A stretch of 64,000 nucleotides of DNA from Megaustenia siamemsis. Lineage: Eukaryota; Mollusca; Gastropoda; Stylommatophora; Ariophantidae. The stretch is taken from the NCBI GenBank assembly GCA_032433765.1, contig JAVIAB010000139.1:39701608-39765607 (forward strand). The letters are read 5' to 3'. Below, piece by piece: positions 1-9,600 of this stretch. Within the stretch, counting starts at the first letter, position 1. Every line of letters begins with the position of its first letter. Under the pieces are notes generated by a model. That model did not search any database and was not told where the DNA came from. It was given only the letters and a program-made list of their open reading frames with translations. Made by a program: the position numbers and the translations under genes.

Positions 1-14
1 CCATTCAAAATCGT

Positions 15-66
15 AGCACACACACATACACACAGACGCACGCACGCACACCATACGAACACACAC
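15..66. repeat. (AC)n-rich microsatellite
   Basis: A CA-dominated simple repeat with TA and GC interruptions opens the window. Short reading frames across it are compositional. No gene is visible between it and the minisatellite at 290. Confidence 0.8.
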
Positions 67-289
67 TTAAACGAATTAAAGGGGTAAGTGTCACGTCATA
101 ATTAAGAGCCGCAATGTTTAACGTAGGCAGGACATGTCTATTAACTCCTGTCAGAGATTTTATGTCCCTGATAGAACTATTTCTACATGTCACAAACTGC
201 TGGCTGTAGTTGATCTTCTTTTACTTTTTTAAAAAAAAAGCAAGTAGTCTTTTTCTTCATGCGCTTAGTTCTGTTACATTGCTTCTCTC

Positions 290-700
290 ATAACTATTTC
301 TCTGTCATATTATTCTATTACTTTATTATTCTTATGTTTTTCTGTCACATTATTCTATTACTTTATTATTCTTATGTTTCTCTGTCACATTATTCTATTA
401 CTTTATTACTCTTATGTTTCTCTGTCACATTGTTCTGTTACTTTATTACTTTTATGCTTCTCTGTCACATTGTTCTATTACCTTGCTTCTCTCATAATGT
501 TTCTCTGTCATATTATTCTATTACTTTGCCTCTCTAATAACGTTTCTCTGTCACTTTTTTTTACCTTGCTTTTCTTATAACGTTTCTCTGTCACATTGTT
601 CCATTACTTTATTATTTTTATGTTTCTCTATAACATTGTTCTATTATCTTGCTTCTCTCATAATGTTTCTCTGTTGTATTGTTCCATTACTTTGTCTATA
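290..700. repeat. 40-bp minisatellite, about ten diverged units
   Basis: Units built on TCTCTGTCACATTATTCTAT followed by TACTTTATTATTCTTATGTT recur at a 40-bp spacing (starts near 301, 341, 381, 421, 461). The later units become irregular (about 42 bp, with TTGCTTCTCTCATAA in place of the T-rich part). The hydrophobic open frames over this stretch are translations of the repeat. The unit is recognisably related to the 43-bp satellite at 1530-2830. Confidence 0.85.
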
Positions 701-824
701 TACTATTACAAGCTGCCCCTTACCATTTTTTGTTTGTTTCATATATTCTCTATAGCTCTGCTCACGACCCTGCACAGTAATTAAAAAAAATTAACATTTT
801 GTATATTTGTTATTTATATAACAG

Positions 825-1480
825 AGACTACGAGAATAAGAAATTAAGACACCCTCTAAACATTAAGATCAAAGATAAAGAAATAAAACAAGTAGAGGAA
901 TTCAAGTAATTGGACACGATGTTCACAGAAGATGGAAAACTAGATAGAGAAATTGACATGAGAATACAAAAAGAAAATGCTATCACATACCAGCTTTCAC
1001 CATTGTTAAGACATCCAAACATTTCTATAACAGCGAAACAACAAATGATAAATAACATTTTCATACCAACTTTGTGCTATGAAAGTCAAACATGGATCCT
1101 TTCTAAATCCCATTTAAGAAAGATCAATACATGTGAGATGTGATGCTTGAGAAAAGTAACAAACAACACAAGAAGAGATAGAAAACCAAATGAAACCATA
1201 AGAAAAATGGTAGGAATAAAACCCTGCCAAGAAAATAGAGCAACAACAACTGAAATGGTTGGGCCACCTGGTAAGAATGAATCCTCACCATCAAGGGCGT
1301 TCTTCTCGAGAATGCATGGAAAAAAGACCAAAAGGAAGACCTAGAAAAAGATGGATAGATACAGTGATAGAGACATGTAACAACAAAGGAAAATCACTAA
1401 TTCAGACAGTTTGAGCAGCTCAAGAACGACAAATGATATAAACCACCACACCTTTTCGGTATCAGTGAAAGGAAAAAAAA
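825..1480 (+). mobile_element. LINE-C 3' relic (non-LTR reverse transcriptase C-terminus)
   Basis: The translation is broken by stops and frameshifts but keeps the usual tail of mollusc-type LINE reverse transcriptases: an FTEDGKLDREIDMRI stretch, FIPTLCYESQTW (the 'thumb' segment), a later RRDRKPNETIRKMVGI, and a basic GRPRKRW-like block. It ends in an A/G-rich tail near 1475. The last ~80 bases recur as a separate 94-bp insertion at 43463-43556, which fixes this as the element 3' end. It is 5' truncated and dead. Confidence 0.75.
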
Positions 1481-1529
1481 AAAAGATATTTATATTCCTT
1501 CTGTCTGATTTTTCTGTCTGTAAAATTTT

Positions 1530-2830
1530 CTAATTTTACTGCTCTTAGAGCATGTCTCTATCATGTTGTTATCTAATTTTACTGCTCTTAGAGCATGTCT
1601 CTATCATGTTGTTATCTAATTTTACTGCTCTTAGAGCATGTCTCTATCATGTTGTTATCTAATTTTACTGCTCTGAGAGCATTTCTCTATCATGTTGTTA
1701 TCTAATTTTACTGCTCTTAGAGCATTTCTCTATCATGTTGTTATCTAATTTTACTGCTCTTAGAGCATTTCTCTATCATGTTGTTATCTAATTTTACTGC
1801 TCTTAGAGCATTTCTCTATCATGTTGTTATCTAATTTTACTGCTCTTAGAGCATGTCTCTATCATGTTGTTATCTAATTTTACTTCTAATTTTACTGCTC
1901 TGAGAGCATTTCTCTATCATGTAGTTATCTAATTTTACTGCTCTGAGAGCATTTCTCTATCATGTTGTTATCTAATTTTACTGCTCTTAGAGCATTTCTC
2001 TATCATGTAGTTATCTAATTTTACTGCTCTGAGAGCATGTCTCTATCATGTTGTTATCTAATTTTACTGCTCTGAGAGCATGTCTCTATCATGTAGTTAT
2101 CTAATTTTACTGCTCTGAGAGCATTTCTCTATCATGTTGTTATCTAATTTTACTGCTCTTAGAGCATTTCTCTATCATGTTGTTATCTAATTTTACTGCT
2201 CTGAGAGCATTTCTCTATCATGTTGTTATCTAATTTTACTGCTCTGAGAGCATTTCTCTATCATGTAGTTATCTAATTTTACTGCTCTGAGAGCATTTCT
2301 CTATCATGTTGTTATCTAATTTTACTGCTCTGAGAGCATTTCTCTATCATGTTGTTATCTAATTTTACTGCTCTGAGAGCATTTCTCTATCATGTTGTTA
2401 TCTAATTTTACTGCTCTGATAGCATTTCTCTATCATGTTGTTATCTAATTTTACTGCTCTTAGAGCATTTCTCTATCATGTATTTATCTAATTTTACTGC
2501 TCTGAGAGCATTTCTCTATCATGTTGTTATCTAATTTTACTGCTCTTAGAGCATTTCTCTATCATGTTGTTATCTAATTTTACTGCTCTGAGAGCATTTC
2601 TCTATCATGTTGTTATCTAATTTTACTGCTCTGAGAGCATTTCTCTATCATGTAGTTATCTAATTTTACTGCTCTTAGAGCATTTCTCTATCATGTTGTT
2701 ATCTAATTTTACTGCTCTGAGAGCATTTCTCTATCATGTTGTTATCTAATTTTACTGCTCTGAGAGCATTTCTCTATCATGTAGTTATCTAATTTTACTG
2801 CTCTCATAGCTTTTCTCTGCCATATTATTT
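1530..2830. repeat. 43-bp satellite array, about 30 units, each with a palindrome
   Basis: The unit is CTAATTTTACTGCTCTTAGA followed by GCATTTCTCTATCATGTTGT and TAT. Units run at exact 43-bp spacing from 1530 to 1873, then a 12-bp partial unit (1874-1885), then exact spacing again from 1886 to about 2788, with a degraded last unit. Each unit contains TGCTCT-N-AGAGCA, a perfect 6-bp inverted repeat with a single T or G in the centre. Units differ mainly at three sites (centre base, GCATG/GCATT, ATGTT/ATGTA). Confidence 0.95.
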
Positions 2831-2894
2831 TCTAACAATTAACAATAACTTTGCTGTTCTCATAACATTTTCTTGTCACATCGTTATCTAATTT

Positions 2895-3120
2895 GGGGAA
2901 CTAGAGGCGTTGACCTTTGGACAAGAAGGTTCTGTGTTTGAAAAGAGTAGACCAAAATGGTCACTGTCCAGGCAAGATTGTTAAACATACAAAAAATCTG
3001 CCCTTGCCAAAGGCAGATGTGTTGGGTTGAAAGGTACAATGGTTTGCTGTAAAACTAGTGATACAACACATCCATGCTCACTAAACAGGTGAATGCTGAA
3101 GAAATAGAGAAACCATGATG
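2895..3120 (+). repeat. Short SINE-like relic
   Basis: A piece reading ...GACCTTTGGACAAGAAGGTT followed by an AGTAGACCAAAATGG-like core resembles the diverged tRNA-derived SINEs at 27076 and 28586. The stretch near 3060-3110 (CACATCCATGCTCACTAAAC) recalls the repeats at 31625-31990 and 39590-40030. Heavily degraded; limits are approximate. Confidence 0.4.
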
Positions 3121-3442
3121 TAAAGCTGTAAACACATATTACAAATAATTCTTCACTTTTTTTTGTTTTAAGCAATCTGTTCAATCTTTATTTTAGGATG
3201 TTAAAAATTGACCACAACATCCCAGTGAAGACCATTTATCTAATTGTGTCTTTATTACACAGACATACTACTTGGTTACTGACAACAAACATAATAAATG
3301 AAGGTAACAATAATGTTACTGTTAGTGCCGGTATTTTATTATCAAAATCTGTTGTAAAAAAATGTAAAATTTTGCTCCATACCTTGATTTGTGTTTGGTG
3401 AATATATGTAAACTAATAGTTTTGCTATTTATATATTTGCAG

Positions 3443-3679
3443 GAATTCCATGTTGCTTATGTGTTTATCAAGATGGCAAACTCACCCCGGCCTGGTGTTT
3501 GGGCTCTGGAGAGATCAGTGGACTTTGGGAAGACTTGGAGCCCATGGCAATATTTTGCTGACACAAGTAGTGACTGCCTAAACTACTTCAACACCACAGC
3601 AGATGAGAAACTGGTCACGGACAACCAGATACTCTGTGCCACTGAGTTCTCAAAAATTGTCCCACTTAGCAATGGAGAA
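3443..3679 (+). CDS. LanA: Laminin alpha exon a (LN domain, middle)
   Basis: Acceptor TTTGCAG ends at 3442 and the donor is GAA|GTAATA. 79 codons, phase 0 at both ends. It encodes the laminin N-terminal domain segment with [17 protein letters not shown], the [14 protein letters not shown] block and [15 protein letters not shown]. Two cysteines and one N-glycosylation sequon (NTT) are visible. The exon opens at the beta strand that follows the 'DLGQ' turn in other laminins, so roughly the first half of LN is encoded upstream. Confidence 0.95.
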
Positions 3680-6600
3680 GTAATATCATTTAATTCTTCT
3701 TTTCACAAAATTTGAATCTGCTGTTTTCTTTGCTATAATTTTTTGTCTAAATTACTGCTAATTCTTTCTTGATCTAAATATCTTGTTTTAAAAATATTTT
3801 TCTTTAAGTCTTTACAATTTTCTTCTCTTTTTTTTTCTTTTGTAAACATTATATGTATTACATTCAACAGATATTCATTAATAAAGAGCATTAATTAACT
3901 AGAATTGTATTTGGCCTGTATGTTTTGTATGTGCCTATATTTGGTTTTCAAAAAGGAGTTGTTAAGGGGCAAGTGTGTTTTGTGCAAAGCATTATCTCCA
4001 TATTATTTATCCGGGCATCATAAGCAGTTCCATCCTCGTTAGTACATGCCAAAAGGAAAGACCCTTCTATCATACTCATACATGGAACTTCACGACCATG
4101 TGTCCAGGATTAATCAATACATGCCCTACACAATTTTAAAACATTAGGAAAACAGCCATCATTGACATGAAACTGCAGAGACTGAAAACCTCCTGCCCCT
4201 CCTTTAAAACTCCTTGTCCAATGCTGGAGAAGTTGAGATATACCTCAGGACATGAAAAATGCCAAGATTGTAATGTTATAATGGGGACAAGGGCAATTGT
4301 AACAACTGTATCTCCTTGAGGATAACTGGAAAGGCATTAGTAAGATTTGTTCTAAAGTGCCTACACCAGCTGGCAGAATATCCTTCCCACAAGCCCCACT
4401 AGGATTTTAGAGCTGGACGGTCAACCATATGATTTTTACTTTCTACCAACTGCAGGAGAAGTGCAAGGAATAAAGAAGACATCTTTTTATTGCTGTTGTT
4501 AATTTCAAAAAAGCTTTGATACCATGAGAGGGTGCTGGAAAATATTGGCTACCCACCAACATTACTCAATATGATCAGGTCAATTAGCAACAAAATGTCT
4601 ACCACTATCTAGTTAAACGGTTGATCATCCCAGCTCTTTGAGATGAAACATGAGTCAAATAGGGATGTATCCTTGCCCCTTCCCTATTTAGAATTATTGT
4701 ATACATATGGAGAACTAAAATAAAAAAGAGCACAGCAACATTTGAAAAAGCATTGATGTTAAAGTCAGAAGACAAAAGGTGAGGAAGAAGAGAAATCAGG
4801 CCAGGCATCACAAATGCATCTTGTTCATTCTGTGGTCAGATCTGTCTATCCAATATTAACACATTCAGTCATGAGAGAAGCTGCTCAATAGAATAGCATC
4901 CAGCTTAATACATTAATATTACCAAACTTCTAACACATTATGATTGCTTGCTACCAAACATCTGTCAAGATGTCAAAGGCCATATATATTTGCTTTATGA
5001 AATAATATATATTTATATAAGTGTAGACTTAAAAACAAAGTTGAATGCATTCGAAGCTAAATGCCTAAGGAAAATACTTGGTATAGCGTGGAACTAGTTC
5101 AAAACAAATTAGAGAAATTGCCAATCAACCACTAATATCTTCAGTAATAAAGAAAAGAAGATGGTCATATGTTGAACATGTGATGAGAAGAGATAATAAC
5201 CGAATAGCAAAGCAAGCCCTCAAGTGGGAAACAACTGGTAAGAGGAAGAGAGGAAGACCCAGAGAGACTGAGAAGAACATTGATGAGAGAGGCAAAAGCA
5301 GCAGGAATCGGCTCCCTCAATGAGATAGAGCTGCTTGCACAGAACAGAGACAAATGGTGAGATTTGATAAAATATCTTTAAAAGAATTGAAAACTGCTAG
5401 AACAAAAATTCAGATAAGAGAAGGTGTATCTTGGTCTATGCCCTATGGCTACCGCTCAAAAGGTAAATAGATAGATAGATAGAGTATAATTTCTTTTTAC
5501 AAGTTCATATAATTAGCTTATTTCTTAATTACTGTTTGTCACTCCGTATTTTTAGATTGCGAGACGAGGAACATTTAGCTGAGAGCATTAATTCTGGAAT
5601 AGCACAGGCCAAAGTAGCATTTCAGAAAATGTCTTGCACAACAAGTCTGTGTCAAAAGGAATAAGAAGAGGAGTTTATCAGTTTTATATAATATAGAGGC
5701 CTATGGAAAAAAATCATGGACAGTAACAAACAAATGAAAAGGCAATTAGAGGCCACAGAGATGGGATTTCTCAGAAAAAGGTTGAAAGTACCTGGACAGC
5801 TAAAAAGACCAAGGAGAAAATTTTAAAAGAGGCCGACACACACACAAATTTTAAAAAAACACCAAAAAGAAACAATTGACATTTTTTGAGGGCACATCAT
5901 GAGAAGAGGAAAGTTGGAATACTTGGTTACAACTGGCAAAATACAAGAAAAGAGAGATCACTGGAGACAAAGGAAGAAGATACTATAGCTTGTTTCATAA
6001 CTCGTGCCCAACTTTTAAAATCGATAGCTTTTTAACCGCTTGTTGTAAGTTGTTCAAAATTTGTATGTAAAGTTATAATGAGTAGAACTCAACAGGGAAT
6101 TAATTTCATTAAAAAAAACATTTGGTTATTATTGTTGCTTATTTGATTTATATAAATTTATAACGACCCATTGATGTAGTCAAAACTTAATGTTTACAGT
6201 ATTTTAAGTTAAAAATAGCAAGTAAAAATCCATACACTGCAAAATTGACGTGTTTGCACGCTTTCGCCATGGTTTTTTGACACAATTAGACACTTGTAAA
6301 AAACACGAGAAATTGTGTGTTCCATTTCCGTTCATTCATAGGTGGAGACGTGGAACGATAACATTTATCATGATTCTTAGAATGAAATTCTGCAGTTTAC
6401 AAAACATCGCAATAAAAATGTATGACTATTTTTGCAAAGAGGCTAAACGAGGAAGATTATTTCATTCTTTAGAAAACCCTGAAAATAGGACAAGACACAT
6501 TTTGGATTTATCTAAACGGTCATTTAATCGCTGGATTCAAGCACGTGACCGTCAATGTTCCAAATATACAAAATCACAAGGAAGAGCAAAAATGTTGGAT

Positions 6601-9600
6601 AATTTCGACAGTGAACTTATTAGAAGTGAAATTCACAAAATGTTGGGTATGAATAAAACTGTTACAATAAGAAAATTAAAAGTATCGCTGAAAAAGAACA
6701 ACAGTAATGAAATATCAAAGTCTACATTATGGAGGAATGTGAGAGCTGCAGGCTTTACATTCAGAAAGTATTCCAATGGACGAAACATCATCTGTGAGAA
6801 GCCACATATAGTAGTCATGAGAAGCAAGTACTTACGTGAAGTAAAAGAGGTGCGCAAGCAAGGTTATGATATTGTGTACTTGGATGAAACATGGATCAAT
6901 GCTCACCACACTAACCAAAGGGAATGGCAGTCATCAGATGGAAAGATTAAGAGATTAATACCTAGCAGCAAAGGACAGCGCTTGATAATTGCTCATGCAG
7001 GTAGTCGACAACATGGACTAATACAGAATGCAGAGCTCATTTTTCTTTCAAAATCCATAGACAATCGGGATTATCACTCTGAGATGAATGGTCACATATT
7101 TAGACATTGGATTGAAAATTCTGTTCTTCCATCACTAGATCGACCATCTTGCCTAATAATGGACAATGCAGCATACCACAACATTGTTGCACTTGAAGAT
7201 AAAGTCCTGACGTCATCCAGTACAAAAGATACTATTAAGATATGGCTCACAAAGGAGCACATACAATTTAATAACATGTACTTAAAACCTGAATTACTAT
7301 CTCTAGTAAAGCAAAAACAAAGGACAAAGATTTTTCAAATAGATAAGATTATCCAAGAGCACGGTCATATAAGTTTGAGGCTGCCATCTTACCATGCTCA
7401 TTTAAATCCAATAGAACTAATCTGGGCAAAATTAAAAGGACAAGTGGCAGATGAAAATACAACATTCAAAATATGCGATGTAAAGACTCTTGCTAATCTC
7501 GCTTTATTAAATATAGACAAAGATTATTGGGCTAAATGTGAAGACCACGTCTTAAAACAGGAAGAGGAATATTGGAAAAATGATGGTTTGTGGAATGTTC
7601 AACCCCAAACAGTTATTAATCTTTTAGACTCGTCTGATTCAGAATGAAAGTATATAGCCCCCACAATGTTGGCCCCTATATTACCTTAAATTAGTTCAAC
7701 AAACGGTCCTTATCAGGACCACACAACTATGAAAATTGGACATAAAGGTATACCTTGATATTATCGTCCGTCCTCGAACTGAGAAGACAATAATTCTCCT
7801 GGTGTTTTGTCTTATTAGGTTATTTCCCCATTACGGCCACGCCTTTACCTAGTGAAAATTAATCATAGACCAGCAACTACGGTAATTTCTATTATTTAGG
7901 GGTTCACAATTTACAATTTTGACAAACATCAAAGAAATTCGCCGCTTTAAGAAAACTGCAGCTGCAAGATATTTGTTAAATATACAATTAAAGGGTCTTT
8001 TGCATTCTAATAACATTTGGAAAATTTCAACAGTTTTTAACAAACGGTTGCTGAGTAATAGCATTTTGAAGTTGGGCACGTGATTTGAAACGAGCTATAG
8101 ATAGCTTTGTGTCATGGTATGGAAAACAATCAATAACAGAATTGATATGATACACTGTAGACAGATAATTGTGAAAAGACATAATTACATATGCCAACCA
8201 GCATAGACACATGATCTATCTATCTATCTATTGACCTTTCGAGCCGTAGCCGGCCCATAGGGCGTAGACCAAGATACTCCTTCTCCTATCTGAATGTTTG
8301 TTCTAGCAGTTTTCTTTTAAAGATATTTTATCAAATCTCGCCATTTGTCTCTGTTCTGTGCAAGCTGCTCTATCTCATTGAGGGAGCCGAATCCTGCTGC
8401 TTTTGCCTCTCTCATCAATGTTCTTCTCAGTGTCTCCATGGGTCTTCCTCTTTTTCTCTTACCTGTTGTTTCCCACATGAGGGCTTGCTTTGCTATTCGG
8501 TTCCAAGTATTTTCCTTAGACATTTATTTTCGAATGCGTTCAACTTTGTTTCTATATCTCTTGTTGTTTTCCAGCTTTCACACGCATACGTAAGGGCACA
8601 AAGACACATGATGATGATGATTAATTTTGGATTTATATTTTCTAAGTTAATTATTCTGTAGAGTTGAAAGTTTTTTTTTTTTCAAAAGTGTAAAAAATCT
8701 CAAATCATAGTGACAACCACATTGACATGAGACCTTTATTCTCAGCTTGTAATCCAGCATACCCTGGCTTCATTCATTAGTCTTGTAGACTTTTCCTTTG
8801 TTGGAGCACTTTTGATGATTTCTTCAATTTCCTTTCTAACCTTCATGATGAGGGGCAGCTCTGTGAGATGTGGCTGAGGTTAATCCTATCCATTCTATGA
8901 TAATGTCCTCTCACCTATTTCTCTGTCTGTTTTGCCTTCTTTTGATGGTTCTGTGCCCTGTAAAATGGCCTTAGCAAATCCTGAACATCTTGTAATTTTT
9001 GCATTGACATGATACTCTTTATTCTTAGCTCATATGCTGCAGAGCTTGGATGTATAAAAAATTGTTAAAAAAATTTTTTTAGAAGATATTTTCTTTTTCT
9101 TTACAAATAGTCCACTTGTTTTTAATTCTAAATTTGTCAACATGTAACTGATGCATAGAATCATTAATTAGCTTTGGTATTCTAGATGTTAAGGGAACAA
9201 TGGAAAGAATACATAAAAGATCTTTACGATGATGAATGAACAGAAGTAAATATTAAGGATAATGGGGAAGGACCAGAAATACTCAAAGAAGAAGTGGAAG
9301 ATGCCTTGTGCAATATGAAAAGAGGAAATGCTCTTGGGCCAAATAATATAACTAAAAAGGAGATTGAAGCCATGGATGATTTTGGAATTGAAATTTTAGA
9401 AAAAATTGAATGACATTTGCAACAGCCAATATATATACCAGACACCCTATTAAAATCTATATTCATAGCCCAAAATTTTAGAAAAAATTGAATGACATTT
9501 GCAACAGCCAATATATATACCAGACACCCTATTAAAATCAATATTCATAGCCCTACCAAATTTGGTGTGATTGAAAGGAATGATCATCGCACAATAAGCC

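Larger units (their letters stand above)
5986..8097 (+). mobile_element. Complete Tc1/mariner-superfamily transposon (Sailor-like, DD83E)
   Basis: 2112 bp with 29-bp terminal inverted repeats. The left one starts TAGCTTGTTTCATAAC and the right one, read inward, TAGCTCGTTTCAAATC; both end CGTGCCCAACTT, matching at 25 of 29 positions. TA is present on both sides (5984-5985 and 8098-8099), and removing the element restores the LINE-B sequence seen at 42350-42370. One uninterrupted transposase gene lies inside. The TA target, the inverted repeats and the DDE protein place it in IS630-Tc1-mariner. Confidence 0.95.
5585..8620 (+). mobile_element. LINE-B 3' end, split by two later insertions
   Basis: Pieces 5585-5985, 8098-8215 and 8613-8620 are one LINE-B copy: an RT C-terminus with the [16 protein letters not shown] block, the [17 protein letters not shown] block, then GATAGCTTTGTGTCATGGTA and the ACACATGATGATGATG tail. 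A Tc1/mariner element (5986-8097) sits inside with a duplicated TA, and a LINE-A fragment (8216-8601) sits in the tail with an 11-bp duplication (AGACACATGAT at 8205-8215 and 8602-8612). The intact copy at 41055-42486 shows the uninterrupted order. Confidence 0.85.

Noticed and set aside
259..784. Hydrophobic open frames that look like small membrane proteins
   Set aside because: They are translations of the T-rich 40-bp minisatellite; the same peptide words repeat every 40 bases and in two frames.
1530..2830. CRISPR-like regular repeat array
   Set aside because: There are no unique spacers: the whole 43-bp unit repeats. The genome is an intron-bearing animal one and no cas genes occur.
1..3442. 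Upstream laminin exons (signal peptide, first half of LN)
   Set aside because: No frame with LN features is present before 3443; the region is satellites, a LINE relic and AT-rich DNA.
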